Translations under genes and position numbers: made by a program
Shown here: positions 1 to 8,679 of the stretch, piece after piece
How the letters are laid out: each line of letters starts with the position of its first letter
How positions within the stretch are numbered: position 1 is the first letter of the stretch
NCBI GenBank assembly: GCA_038040445.1
Contig: JBBPIG010000021.1
Location: forward strand, 47,190-111,189
Direction: 5' to 3'
DNA length: 64,000 nucleotides
Source: Acidobacteriota bacterium
GTDB taxonomy: Bacteria; Acidobacteriota; Blastocatellia; UBA7656
Notes under the pieces: model-generated
Database searches by the model: none
Told to the model about the DNA's origin: nothing
The model's input: the letters and a program-made list of their open reading frames with translations, nothing else

Positions 1-668
1 TTCGAGAGAATCGGGTTCGGCTCCCGCTTGAGGTCTATCGCGCCGTGCGTGAGCGAGTCGGAGGCGACTATACGGTGGGTGTTAGATTCCTCGGCGACGA
101 AGCAATCGAAAATGGCAGTCACCTTGAAGATGCTGTGTACTTCGGCGTCGAATTCGCGCGTGCGGGCTTCGATTACCTCTCGGTGTCAAAGGGCGGGAAG
201 TTTGACGATGCAAAGCAGCCGAAGATCGGACAGGCGGTTTACCCGTACACCGGGCGCAGCGGCTATGAGTGCATGCCGACGGTGCTCTCAGACGAGCAGG
301 GTCCATTCGGGCGCAATGTGCCGCTCGCGGCGGCGATCAAGCGAGCAGTGAATGAAGCGGGCTTGACGACCCCGGTCGTGACCTCGGGCGGAATTGCGAC
401 TTTCGAGCAAGCTGAAGCTATTCTTGGCGACGGTGAAGCTGATATCATAGCCGCCGCGCGGCAATCGCTCGCGGACCCGGATTGGTTCTTGAAGATTCGC
501 CTGGGGCGGGGAGACGAGATTCGGCGTTGCGTGTTCACCAACTACTGTGAAGGGCTGGATCAGATGCACAAGCAGGTGACGTGCAAGCTGTGGGATCGAG
601 TGAATCGGGATGAGCCGGAAATCTCGATGAGCGATGATGGCCGCCGTCGATTGATTCCGCCGCGATGA
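1..668 (+). CDS. NADH:flavin oxidoreductase (Old Yellow Enzyme family), C-terminal part
   Basis: The reading frame is open to the left window edge (first full codon at 3), so this is the C-terminal half of a longer gene; the GTG at 45 is internal. Residues just before it (ENRVRLPLEVYRAVRERVG) match the conserved mid-barrel stretch of Old Yellow Enzymes. Later comes the FMN-phosphate-binding region: a GG in TSGGIATFEQAEAIL, followed by the family-typical AARQSLADPDWFLKI. Known role: FMN-dependent reduction of activated C=C bonds with NAD(P)H. Cysteines near the end (CVFTNYCEG) recall the cluster-binding region of 2,4-dienoyl-CoA-reductase-type members, but the full CxxCxxxC pattern is not seen, so a simple single-domain enoate reductase is preferred. 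Substrate unknown. Confidence 0.85.
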   Translation, partial: RENRVRLPLEVYRAVRERVGGDYTVGVRFLGDEAIENGSHLEDAVYFGVEFARAGFDYLSVSKGGKFDDAKQPKIGQAVYPYTGRSGYECMPTVLSDEQGPFGRNVPLAAAIKRAVNEAGLTTPVVTSGGIATFEQAEAILGDGEADIIAAARQSLADPDWFLKIRLGRGDEIRRCVFTNYCEGLDQMHKQVTCKLWDRVNRDEPEISMSDDGRRRLIPPR

Positions 669-698
669 TTCGCCTTTGCGTGCTTTGCGACTTGGCTT

Positions 699-725
699 CT
701 TTGCGTTGAACTTTCAAACGCAAAG
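699..725. repeat. short inverted repeat after the oxidoreductase
   Basis: The arms CTTTGCGTTG (699-708) and CAAACGCAAAG (715-725) form a hairpin about 30 bases past the stop of the oxidoreductase. It could stop transcription or be one of the many small palindromes of this genome; there is no clear T-run. Confidence 0.4.
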
Positions 726-774
726 CCGCGAGAACGCAAAGCTGATTACGAATTAAGACAAGGACTGACGCAGG

Positions 775-1227
775 ATGATGTATTGGCGCGAAATATCGGT
801 CAACTGGGGCGAGTCGGACCCGTTTGGTCTGGTCTATTATCCGCGAATGCTCGCGTGGTTCAACGACACCGAGCACGAGCTGTTTAGAACGCTCGGCTAC
901 CCGATCGACAAAATGATCCAGAACGATCGCACGACGTTCGTGATGGGTGAGATTCATTTTCGGTTCATCGGACCGGCGGCTTACGGAGATCGTGTGACGC
1001 TCAAGCTCGTGCTCAAGGAGATGAGAGAGCGGACCCTGCATTGGGAGTGCAGCGCCAAGCTCACTTTGACCGGCGCGCCCGTAACCGAAGGCACGGCGAC
1101 CCGCGTATACGCGCGCATCAACGAAGACGGCACGCTCAAGTCCACGCCCATACCGGAGGAAATGCGTCGCGCGCTAACCTCGGCTGGCGTGGTCACTTCC
1201 TTCACCCCGAAGGGCGGGAGCAAGTGA
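775..1227 (+). CDS. acyl-CoA thioesterase, hotdog fold (4HBT/YbgC type)
   Basis: A 150-residue single-domain protein, the usual length for the 4-hydroxybenzoyl-CoA thioesterase-like family. The signature Asp lies at residue 15 within WGESDPFGLVYYPRM, the catalytic-loop pattern (DxxGhvyyxxY) of this family; the rest predicts the central helix and antiparallel sheet of a hotdog fold (FVMGEIHFRFIGPAAYGD). Known role: hydrolysis of an acyl-CoA thioester; the acyl group cannot be told from sequence. It lies 107 bases after the oxidoreductase on the same strand. An acyl-CoA-related neighbourhood is plausible but not shown. Confidence 0.85.
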   Translation: MMYWREISVNWGESDPFGLVYYPRMLAWFNDTEHELFRTLGYPIDKMIQNDRTTFVMGEIHFRFIGPAAYGDRVTLKLVLKEMRERTLHWECSAKLTLTGAPVTEGTATRVYARINEDGTLKSTPIPEEMRRALTSAGVVTSFTPKGGSK

Positions 1228-1299
1228 GCGCGGGAGAATCGCCGCTGATCTGTGTCGATCTGCGAACCGAAGGCCGCGACAATCAGCGGTGAATTACTT

Positions 1300-1851
1300 A
1301 TGGCAAACTGGGACAAAGAAGAACTCGAGCTCAAGAAGAGTCACGGGTGGAGACACAAGCCCGGCAAGCGAATCTTCGTAGCGGATCGCGGCGCCCTGCG
1401 CCTGGAATTCCCGGAAGACTGGGTGGTCATTCCGGACGATGACTCGATCAAGTTTTACGACAAACAACCTCCGGATGACGATTGCTGTATGGCCGTCTCG
1501 TACATGCGGCTGCCGCCTGTTGACTTGAGCGGTTTGCCCGTTTCGGAAATGCTCAAGGTGGCGATGGAGGGCGATACGCGGCCAATCTATTCGAGAAGTG
1601 AGACCCATCAAGTGAAGCACGAGGATCTGGAACTCGTGTGGGTAGAGCTTTCCTTCATCGATCCGGCACAGCAGCGGGATTGCCGATCGCGCATGTGCCT
1701 CGGCCGTGGGTCTGGGATTCAGCCGCTGATCACAATGGAATTCTGGGAAGATGATCGAGCACGTTGCGCGCCGGTCTGGGACGACGTTTTGGCAAGCCTT
1801 CAACTCGGCGTGTGCATCGAAGACCCCACACGAGGACCGGTTGTGCAGTGA
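1300..1851 (+). CDS. hypothetical protein, about 183 residues
   Basis: The start chosen is the ATG at 1300 (MANWDKEELELKKSHGW). An upstream ATC/ATG-like extension to 1252 is not supported by any ribosome binding site. The protein is acidic and soluble, with no signal peptide or membrane segment. The middle (ALRLEFPEDWVVIPDDDSIKF) reads like the opening strand of a PsbP/DcrB-like sheet domain, which commonly begins with 'hxFPxxWxh', but I cannot name a family with confidence. The gene follows the thioesterase by 72 bases and is followed by a strong hairpin repeat, so the two may form an operon ending there. Confidence 0.6.
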   Translation: MANWDKEELELKKSHGWRHKPGKRIFVADRGALRLEFPEDWVVIPDDDSIKFYDKQPPDDDCCMAVSYMRLPPVDLSGLPVSEMLKVAMEGDTRPIYSRSETHQVKHEDLELVWVELSFIDPAQQRDCRSRMCLGRGSGIQPLITMEFWEDDRARCAPVWDDVLASLQLGVCIEDPTRGPVVQ

Positions 1852-1852
1852 G

Positions 1853-1966
1853 ATGTACCGCAGGTTGTCTAACCTGCGATTAGAGCGGCAATGGATGTAC
1901 CGTAGGTTGTCTAACCTGCGGCAGGAAGCCAAAACTACACCGCAGGTTAGACAACCTACGGTACAT
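1853..1966. repeat. three copies of a 26-bp palindromic repeat
   Basis: A unit beginning ATGTACCG and ending CTAACCTGCG occurs at 1853-1878 and 1895-1920 in direct orientation, and inverted at 1941-1966. Each unit is itself palindromic (CAGGTTGTCTAACCTG), and copies 2 and 3 can pair over 26 bases around a 20-base loop. The array fills the gap between the hypothetical gene and the E1 alpha gene and ends 10 bases before the latter's ATG, so it may act as a terminator or limit initiation. It looks like a REP-type element. Confidence 0.85.
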
Positions 1967-1975
1967 CGGAGCTGA

Positions 1976-3124
1976 ATGGCACAGACATGGCCACAAATCG
2001 CGCTGCCTGACTACCCCAATGAAATTCACGCGGACCCTGGAGACCTTCCATTCAACCAGGAACAATTGCTGAAGATGTATTCCGCCATGCGGCTCGCGCG
2101 AACGTTTGAAGAAAAACTCGCCGCGCTCTATCGACAGGGGAAGATTTTCGGCGCCGTTTATCTGGGCATGGGTCAGGAAGCGACTTCTGTTGGAAGCGCC
2201 AGCTTGCTTCAAGACGGCGATTTGTTTTCAACCGTCGCGCGCAACCTCTCAGCCTGGTTCTATCGAGGAGTCAAACCCGAGCACGTTATGGCTCGCTGGT
2301 TTGGGAAGGACCAGCCGCCTTCAAACGGCCGCGAGCTTGGATTGTTCCTGGCTGACTTGAAAGAGTACCGGATCTTTCCTTATCACAACGGCTCGATGGC
2401 CTCGTGGATACCGGCAGGCGCGGGCTACGCGCTCGCGTTCAAGATGCGACGGCAACCAAACGTCTGCCTTTGTTTCACCGGCGACGGTGCGACCAGCCCG
2501 GGAGACTTTTATGAGGGCGTGAACTTCGCTTCGATTCACAAGCTGCCACTGGTGATAATCTGCGAGGTGAATCAGTTCGCTTACTCGACGGTTTGTGAAA
2601 AGCAGATGCCGGTGAAAAACGTTGCGGATCGCGCGTCCGCTTTCAACATCTACGCCGAGACTGCTTTTGGCAATGACCTGTTCACAGTGATCGCCGCAGC
2701 GCGACGCGGTATCGAGCACGCGAGAAGCGGCAACGGCCCTGCGCTGATCGAGTTTAAAACGTTTCGAAGGCGTGGCCACGGCGAGCACGACGATATGGCG
2801 TATGTTTCGAAAGAGCTTCGAGAGTTTTGGGAAGAGCGTGACCCGGTTGCGATGTATCGGCGCTGGCTGACTGGACGCGCTGAGGTCGATGAAACGACTA
2901 TCAAACGGTTGGAAGACGAGTCTGCTCGAACGGTTGACGCGGCAGTCGAATATGCTGAAGCGTTGCCGTTCCCGAAGCCCGAGACGGTGACTGATCGATT
3001 GTTCGCGCCTTCGCCTCACGATCCTAAACCTGAGGATCGAAAAAGGATCTTCGAACCAATCGAGACTCCCGCTATCCCGGCGCTGACGGCCGCTCAGGAG
3101 AAATCGGGCGGAGAACACTTCTGA
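1976..3124 (+). CDS. 2-oxoacid dehydrogenase E1 component, alpha subunit
   Basis: A 382-residue protein of the alpha2beta2 type E1. The thiamine-diphosphate motif is visible: GDG at residues 169-171 (TGDGATSPGDFYEG) with the closing Asn at 199 (ICEVNQ). The N-terminal LARTFEEKLAALYRQG and YLGMGQEATSVGS stretches are typical of the family. Known role: TPP-dependent decarboxylation of pyruvate or a branched-chain 2-oxoacid and reductive acylation of the E2 lipoyl arm. The partner beta subunit lies 284 bases downstream, separated by a small gene; no E2 or E3 gene is in view. The acid used (pyruvate or branched-chain) cannot be decided from sequence alone. Confidence 0.93.
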   Translation: MAQTWPQIALPDYPNEIHADPGDLPFNQEQLLKMYSAMRLARTFEEKLAALYRQGKIFGAVYLGMGQEATSVGSASLLQDGDLFSTVARNLSAWFYRGVKPEHVMARWFGKDQPPSNGRELGLFLADLKEYRIFPYHNGSMASWIPAGAGYALAFKMRRQPNVCLCFTGDGATSPGDFYEGVNFASIHKLPLVIICEVNQFAYSTVCEKQMPVKNVADRASAFNIYAETAFGNDLFTVIAAARRGIEHARSGNGPALIEFKTFRRRGHGEHDDMAYVSKELREFWEERDPVAMYRRWLTGRAEVDETTIKRLEDESARTVDAAVEYAEALPFPKPETVTDRLFAPSPHDPKPEDRKRIFEPIETPAIPALTAAQEKSGGEHF

Positions 3125-3209
3125 CATTTAGACGACGCTCAAGGGGTGTGTCTAAATCAAGCCGTGTTACCATGCGAGTAATACGGTTGCGATTCGACAG
3201 GAGAAGTAA

Positions 3210-3359
3210 ATGGCAAGAAGACTGAAAAACATTAAGGAAATCAAGATCGAACGGCCTCCACGGGCGAAGCTCTCAGCGGAAGAATCATTAAAACGCACGC
3301 AGGAGTTTGATAAGCGAAAGGAGAGGTTCATTGCCTCTATTCGAAAAGGCAACGGTTGA
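3210..3359 (+). CDS. small hypothetical protein, 49 residues
   Basis: ATG at 3210 is preceded by an AGGAG ribosome binding site about 7 bases upstream (ACAGGAGAAGTAA). The product is short and strongly charged: MARRLKNIKEIKIERP at the start, then an amphipathic Lys/Glu-rich helix (SLKRTQEFDKRKERFIASI). No known domain. It sits between the two E1 subunit genes on the same strand. A DNA-binding or antitoxin-like role is possible from size and charge, but this is only inference. Confidence 0.55.
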   Translation: MARRLKNIKEIKIERPPRAKLSAEESLKRTQEFDKRKERFIASIRKGNG

Positions 3360-3408
3360 AGTCTATCTACCCGACTAGGTTGTATACAGCGTCTATCATT
3401 CAATTTGA

Positions 3409-4383
3409 ATGGCCGTAATCACCTACCTCCAAGCCATAAGCGCCGCCCTGCGCGACGAGATGCGGCGCGATCCGAGCGTGTTCGTTCTCGGCGAAGACAT
3501 CGGAGTCTTCGGCGGCGCCTTCAAGATCACTCAGGGCTTTCTCGAAGAGTTCGGTCCTGACCGTGTCATCGATACGCCGATTTCTGAATCTGGTTTCGTC
3601 GGCGCCGCGTGCGCAGCGGCTACCGTGGGGTTTCGCCCGGTCGTAGAGTTTCAGTTCATCGACTTCATCGCCTGCGCGTTCGATCAGATCGTCAACTACG
3701 CGGCGAAATGTTATTACCGCTGGGGCATTCAGATGCCCGTAGTCTTTCGCGGGCCGACGGGCGGCGGGATTCATGCGGGGCCTTATCACTCGCAGAACCC
3801 GGAAGCGTGGTTCGCGCACACGCCCGGCCTGAAAGTCGTGCTGCCCTCGACCGCGAAGGACGCGAAGGGGCTGTTGATCGCCGCGATTCGTGATAACAAC
3901 CCGGTCGTCTATCTCGAAAACAAGTTTCTTTATCGCCACTATCGCGAAGAAGTACCCGACGATGACTACGTCGTGCCTATCGGTGTCGCCGCGCTGCGGA
4001 CGATGGGTAGCGATCTTTCGATCATCAGCTACGGAGCTGCGGTTCATCTGTGCGTCGAGGTAGCGAGGACGCTTGAAAAGGAAGGGGCCTCGGTTGAGGT
4101 GGTCGATCTGCGCTCGCTCGTGCCGTTGGATCGCGAGACCGTACTCGAGAGCGTGAAGAAAACAAACCGAGCGCTTGTAGTTCACGAAGCGAACATCACC
4201 GCCGGCTTCGGAGCAGAGATCGCTGCCCTCATCGCGCAGGAGGCCTTCGAGCATCTCGACGCGCCGGTTATGCGAGTCGCTTCGCTCGACGTGCCCGTGC
4301 CCTTCAGTCCACCTCTCGAGATGGCGATGCTGCCATCAGTCGATAAGATCGCCGCCGCGGCGAGGCAGTTGTTGGCCTATTAA
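3409..4383 (+). CDS. 2-oxoacid dehydrogenase E1 component, beta subunit
   Basis: A 324-residue transketolase-like beta subunit, normal in length. Family motifs in order: VFVLGEDIGVFGGAFK near residue 30, RVIDTPISESGFVGAACAAA near 55, FRGPTGGGIHAGPYHSQ near 115-130, and the transketolase C-terminal domain (GAAVHLCVEVARTLEKEG; VVHEANITAGFGAEI). The beta subunit completes the TPP site and forms the E2-docking tetramer with the alpha subunit encoded upstream. The 284-base spacing and interposed small ORF are unusual for E1 alpha/beta, which often overlap or nearly touch. Confidence 0.93.
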   Translation: MAVITYLQAISAALRDEMRRDPSVFVLGEDIGVFGGAFKITQGFLEEFGPDRVIDTPISESGFVGAACAAATVGFRPVVEFQFIDFIACAFDQIVNYAAKCYYRWGIQMPVVFRGPTGGGIHAGPYHSQNPEAWFAHTPGLKVVLPSTAKDAKGLLIAAIRDNNPVVYLENKFLYRHYREEVPDDDYVVPIGVAALRTMGSDLSIISYGAAVHLCVEVARTLEKEGASVEVVDLRSLVPLDRETVLESVKKTNRALVVHEANITAGFGAEIAALIAQEAFEHLDAPVMRVASLDVPVPFSPPLEMAMLPSVDKIAAAARQLLAY

Positions 4384-4583
4384 TCCCGCCCGCCTGATCA
4401 CGCGCAGGCGCACACTTCTTCAAAATCGATACCTGCAAATTGCAGGATGATTCATTCTCTGCTTACTGGATCGAGCATCACAAGTTCAGCGGTCACACAC
4501 CGATGTGACGAATGAACAATTGCGTGGTGATGTTAGGAAGCAGCCGGGACGCCTGCGCACAGGCGCGGTGTCTAACGCGGCGA

Positions 4584-5963
4584 TCATTGCCGCTCTGCGA
4601 GCCACTTTGAGAGGCGGAAGGCCGGATAGCTGGCGGCGAGAAGAAGTAACGCATAGATGCTGTTTCGCGTGTCGCTGGCCACAGCGCCTCCGAGGAAGGC
4701 TATCGAACCGAGAAGCGAAACCCCGGTCGTCCACGGATAGCCCCACGCTCGATAAGGGCGCTGCCGATCGGGTTCACGTCGCCGCAGCACGAACAGCGAA
4801 AGGAAAGAGACCGCATAGTTCACTACGAAGAAGAATGCAAGCACTGCGATTATGTTCTCGAAAATCTTATGTGACTTTTCGAAGCTGCCGCCAAAGATGA
4901 ACAGCGCTGCTACGACCGTGCTCGCAAAAAGGGCGGCGGTCGGCGTACCGCCTTCATTCACCTTGACCGCGCGCGACGAAACAAGCCCGTCGCGGCTCAT
5001 CGCAAACAGAACTCGTGTTGCCATCAACTGGCAGGCGTTGATCGCACTCGACATCGATATAATCGTAAGAGAACGAATGATCGTATCTCCTTGCTGGCCG
5101 AAGATCACTTGAGCGGCTGCGCCCATCGCCAGGTTCGCTCCTGCAATCTGCGAGATGGGCAGGACGTAGAGCAGCGCAAAATTGACCAGCAAGTAGATCG
5201 CTATGATTGAGAGCACACCTCCGAAGATCGAGCGAGGGATGTCGCGCTTGGGATTTCGAACCTCTTCAGAAAAATAGATCACGCCGGTCCAGCCGTCGTA
5301 GGTGTAAATCACCGCTTGCAGCGCAAGCACGAAACCGATGAGCGAGGGCACAGCGAGCGGAGCGGCTTCCGCGGCCTGAGTTGTTGCTTGGTGCCTGCCG
5401 CCCATCGCGAAACAGGCAATGACCAGAGCGACAAAGGCAAGAGCTTTGGCCAGGCTCGTGATGTTTTGAACTCCGCTGCCCCATCGAATCCCTCGCCACT
5501 GGATGACAGCGAAAGCTATGACAATGACGAACGCGATCGCGACAGTCTTGCCCGCCAGCGAGGGAAAGAGCACGCCAAGGTACTCGCCAATTACAACCGA
5601 GATGGCCGCGCTCGTTCCGCAGGTCGAAACCCAATCGCTCCAGCCGACCACGAAACCAGCATAGTCGCCGAGCGCATAATGCGCGAAGACGTACTGGCCG
5701 CCGGAGCGCGGTATCATAGTGCCGAGCTCCGCAATCGAGAACGAGCCTAGCAACGCGTAGAGCCCGCCCATGATCCAGACGCCGATGAACATCCAGACGA
5801 TAGGCAGGTGGCCTGCGACTTCGCCGGGCGTGCGCAGAATGCCTGCGCCAATCGTGTTGCCGATTATGACGGCGAGCCCGAATCCAACGCCGAGGATCTG
5901 AAGGAGTCGCCCGCGGCTGGTAGGTGTGTGGCTAGTGGCTTCGACAGCAGGCGGCAAAGACAC
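4584..5963 (-). CDS. amino acid permease (APC superfamily)
   Basis: A 459-residue polytopic membrane protein with about 12 hydrophobic segments. The first segment carries the APC glycine-rich break (GVGFGLAVIIGNTIGAGILRTPGEVA, residues about 26-51), which in this superfamily forms the substrate site for amine and carboxylate groups. A later loop has SEEVRNPKRDIPRSIFGGV, the conserved cytoplasmic motif of APC transporters. Known role: proton- or antiport-driven amino-acid transport across the inner membrane; substrate unknown. It is encoded convergently with the E1 beta gene and stands alone. Confidence 0.9.
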   Translation of the reverse strand: MSLPPAVEATSHTPTSRGRLLQILGVGFGLAVIIGNTIGAGILRTPGEVAGHLPIVWMFIGVWIMGGLYALLGSFSIAELGTMIPRSGGQYVFAHYALGDYAGFVVGWSDWVSTCGTSAAISVVIGEYLGVLFPSLAGKTVAIAFVIVIAFAVIQWRGIRWGSGVQNITSLAKALAFVALVIACFAMGGRHQATTQAAEAAPLAVPSLIGFVLALQAVIYTYDGWTGVIYFSEEVRNPKRDIPRSIFGGVLSIIAIYLLVNFALLYVLPISQIAGANLAMGAAAQVIFGQQGDTIIRSLTIISMSSAINACQLMATRVLFAMSRDGLVSSRAVKVNEGGTPTAALFASTVVAALFIFGGSFEKSHKIFENIIAVLAFFFVVNYAVSFLSLFVLRRREPDRQRPYRAWGYPWTTGVSLLGSIAFLGGAVASDTRNSIYALLLLAASYPAFRLSKWLAERQ

Positions 5964-6193
5964 CCTCTTTGAAATGATGTCGAGGAGAATACGGGCGACG
6001 AAGACTTTGCTTTACGAACGAACCGCGCTGTGACTAATTGGAGAAATGCTGACCACCTGAGTCAACACCAAGCTCGGCAGTGTCTTGACACCGCCCCAAC
6101 CTCGATAGGGAAAGCAAGTTAGCTACAAAAGGCGGGCCGTGATGGCGTGCTTCGCGCTACTCTCGGCCAGAAGGACGCTAACATCTGAGCCGC

Positions 6194-6688
6194 CTAGATA
6201 CCGAAGACCTGTATGAACACCTTGCGCTCGTTGGGACCATCAAACTCGGTCAGGATAACGCTCTGCCAGCGACCAAGGACCAACTCGCCCCGATCTATTG
6301 GCACGGACACGCTGTGGCCTAGCACGACTATTCTCAAGTGCGAGTCGGCGTTGTGGCGATCGCAGTCCGAGAATTCCGGGTCGTTGTGCCGGTAGTACAT
6401 ATCGCGAGGGACCATTCGTTCAATCGACGTTTTGACGTCGGAGAGCAGCGCGTCCTGCCACTCGTTGACGATCAGGCCCGCCGTCGTATGGAGCGAGGAC
6501 ACCTGGACGTAACCATCCTCGACACCGGTCGATTCTGCAAACTCGCGTACGTCGTCGCTCAAGTTCACGAGATCGGTCCGCTCGTGAGTCTTGACCACAA
6601 TCGTCTTCGAGAAAACCTTGACCGAACCCTCGTTCGAGTAACAGTCAAGTGAGCCAGCGCGCCTTTCGCGGCCCTTTGTAGCTTCCAT
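6194..6688 (-). CDS. YjbQ/UPF0047 family protein (secondary thiamine-phosphate synthase-like)
   Basis: The conserved blocks of the UPF0047 family are all present: SSLHTTAGLIVNEWQDALLSD, DRHNADSHLRIVVLG and LGRWQSVILTEFDGP. The family core is about 140 residues; here 164 residues include a ~22-residue N-terminal lead. The longer start is preferred because GGGAGGAGACAAAGG lies directly before the ATG at 6688. E. coli YjbQ has been reported to have weak thiamine-phosphate synthase activity; the physiological role is unsettled. The gene stands alone. Confidence 0.9.
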   Translation of the reverse strand: MEATKGRERRAGSLDCYSNEGSVKVFSKTIVVKTHERTDLVNLSDDVREFAESTGVEDGYVQVSSLHTTAGLIVNEWQDALLSDVKTSIERMVPRDMYYRHNDPEFSDCDRHNADSHLRIVVLGHSVSVPIDRGELVLGRWQSVILTEFDGPNERKVFIQVFGI

Positions 6689-6924
6689 CCTTTGTCTCCT
6701 CCCGAGTGTTTATCGAATTTGTGTGTTGTTGTCCTGCTTTGGTCAAAGGCGGATTATACTATAGCAACTGGCGCGGACGTATGGCAAAACTCTGTTAGAC
6801 CAGGTCGCTCGCGAGCTGCTGGAAAACCCAATTCGGGTCCTTGTCCCGAACCGTAGCGGAGACCTGAAATGGCTCCAACGCCTTCTCTTTCCATAGCCCA
6901 GGGCGTTTAAACACGGTCTCTTCT

Positions 6925-7632
6925 TCACGCCTGGTTGATTAGCAAAACCAACCGCCGCACCAACGCCGCCATTCGCTCGGCGCAAAGTTTGGACCGCTTG
7001 CGAAGCTCCAACAGTCCATTGAATGCACTCGGCCTGAGCAACGCGGCCTTGATAACCCTCATCTGGTCGACTCGGCCATCGCAGGTTCGAAACTGGTTGA
7101 AGTCGAGCGGAAGATCTTCGTCCAGTAAATCGGTGATGGAGCGAGCGATCAGAAACGGGAGACCCCGCCTTCCGCACACGTTTGCGATTGCCGTCGATTC
7201 CATATCAACAAAGCCTGTTTCGCCACCCGCAAGCGAGGTCGCCAGCGCGCGCTTTGACTCGGCCTGCCAGAGAATCTCATGAGAGGTCACGGCCACGCCG
7301 AAGTGGATCGTCGGATCATCGATCTGGACTCGCCTTGCCGCGGAGAGCAGCTTAGCGTCGGGGGTTGCGCTCGAATCGCGCACTTTGTCGGCGATCACAA
7401 TGTCACCTGCTCGAAGCGACGGCGACAGCGCTCCGGCGAAGCCGATGCTCAAAACCGCGCGGGCGCTTCCTTGCTCGAGCCATGCCTCCAGATGTCGCTC
7501 GGCGTTGACTACACCTTCACCGGTCTCGAGCAGCGCCAGGCCCGGATGAGGCTCGCCGCCAAGCTCAGCCAATTCGCGGCTCAACGCGGCAACGATCAGG
7601 ATTGGGGCTTCTTTGGCGTTAGACGTAGCCAT
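6925..7632 (-). CDS. hpnG: hopanoid-associated nucleoside phosphorylase HpnG
   Basis: Purine-nucleoside-phosphorylase-like fold of about 235 residues. Visible motifs: AVLSIGFAGALSPSLRAGDIVIADKV (phosphate/ribose region), GFVDMESTAIANVCGRRG (the conserved nucleoside-contacting Met-Glu) and IARSITDLLDEDLP. The start is set at the ATG at 7632 (MATSNAKEAPILIV), which overlaps the hpnA stop by 14 bases; the longer frame is hpnA shadow. HpnG removes adenine from adenosylhopane to give ribosylhopane in side-chain formation. The direct overlap with hpnA and the nearby hpnH and cyclase genes support the assignment over generic MTA/SAH nucleosidase. Confidence 0.85.
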   Translation of the reverse strand: MATSNAKEAPILIVAALSRELAELGGEPHPGLALLETGEGVVNAERHLEAWLEQGSARAVLSIGFAGALSPSLRAGDIVIADKVRDSSATPDAKLLSAARRVQIDDPTIHFGVAVTSHEILWQAESKRALATSLAGGETGFVDMESTAIANVCGRRGLPFLIARSITDLLDEDLPLDFNQFRTCDGRVDQMRVIKAALLRPSAFNGLLELRKRSKLCAERMAALVRRLVLLINQA

Positions 7633-8605
7633 GTCCTCGAAACCACTTGACCGCGCGGTCCAGCGCAGGCTCGATCGGGTTTTGCGGAAGCCCAAGATCA
7701 CGGACCGCCTTCGAAGCGTCGAACCACATCTTGTGCCGCGCAAGCTTGACGCTTTCCAGCGGAACGTCCGGCTCGCGGCGAGCTATGTCTATCGACCAGA
7801 AGTTCTCGATCCGAGCATAGGTTTCGGCGACCCAGTGCGGCACCTTCATCGTCGGCGAAGGAATCTCAGTGACACTTGCAAGAGCATCGAACAGCTCTTT
7901 CAAAGTAAGGTTGCGGCCGCCAAAAATGTAGCGCTCGCCGACGCGGCCCTTTTCCGCCGCGAGCACGTGTCCTTCAGCACAGTCGCGCACATCGATCAGA
8001 TTCATCCCCGTGTCCACGTAGCCGAACATCTTGCCCCGAAGAAAGTCGACGATGATTTTTCCGGTTGGGGTGGGCTTGATGTCCAGCTCACCGACCGGAG
8101 TGCTTGGGTTGACGATGACAACCGGCAACCCGCGATTCGCCCACTCTCTGACTTTCTCTTCGGCAAGAAACTTACTTCGCTTGTAGTGACCGATCATGTC
8201 GTCGATCGCAACAGGCGTGTCTTCATTGGCCGGCGCGCCGTTGTCGTTCAACCCGAGGCACCCGACTGTGCTGGTGTAGACGACCCGCTCGACGCCTTCA
8301 TCGAAGGCAGCTTGCATGACGTTGTTCGAGCCTTCGACGTTGCTCTGATACATCTCTGTAGGGTCTTTGCACCAGAGGCGATAGTCGGCGGCGCAGTGAT
8401 AAACGACGCGGCAACCTTTGGCCGCGCGCCTCAGCGAATCTAAGTCGCGAAGATCGCCGGTGACGAACTCGACGTGAAGGTCTTCTAGGTTGTCGCGGCG
8501 GCTCGTAGATCGAACGAGACACCGAACCTGTTCACCGCGTTCGAGCAGAACTCGAACAAGGTGCGATCCGACGAATCCGGTTCCACCTGTTACGAGTGCT
8601 TTCAC
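7619..8605 (-). CDS. hpnA: hopanoid-associated sugar epimerase HpnA
   Basis: An extended SDR protein of 328 residues starting with GTG at 8605 (VKALVTGGTGFVGSHLVRVL). It shows the Rossmann TGGTGFVGSHL, the family YxxxK within HYKRSKFLAEE, and NPSTPVG after the active site. The ORF remains open 59 codons upstream, but that part lies in the palindromic repeat at 8680-8966 and is not protein-like. HpnA is an NAD(P)-dependent epimerase/dehydratase-like protein found in hopanoid clusters; its exact reaction is not firmly established. It is translationally coupled to hpnG. Confidence 0.85.
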   Translation of the reverse strand: MKALVTGGTGFVGSHLVRVLLERGEQVRCLVRSTSRRDNLEDLHVEFVTGDLRDLDSLRRAAKGCRVVYHCAADYRLWCKDPTEMYQSNVEGSNNVMQAAFDEGVERVVYTSTVGCLGLNDNGAPANEDTPVAIDDMIGHYKRSKFLAEEKVREWANRGLPVVIVNPSTPVGELDIKPTPTGKIIVDFLRGKMFGYVDTGMNLIDVRDCAEGHVLAAEKGRVGERYIFGGRNLTLKELFDALASVTEIPSPTMKVPHWVAETYARIENFWSIDIARREPDVPLESVKLARHKMWFDASKAVRDLGLPQNPIEPALDRAVKWFRGHGYV

Positions 8606-8679
8606 GATTGTTTCTGCGTTATGAAGCGTCAGTGATCTCTTGCGCTCGATACTACCGGTCAGGGCGCGGAGGTGCAACG

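Noticed and set aside
3400..4254. 284-codon minus-strand ORF opposite the E1 beta gene
   Set aside because: Antisense shadow of a well-conserved gene; Arg/His/Asp-rich composition without motifs.
7613..8443. 276-codon plus-strand ORF opposite hpnA
   Set aside because: Shadow of hpnA; no ribosome binding site and no family features.
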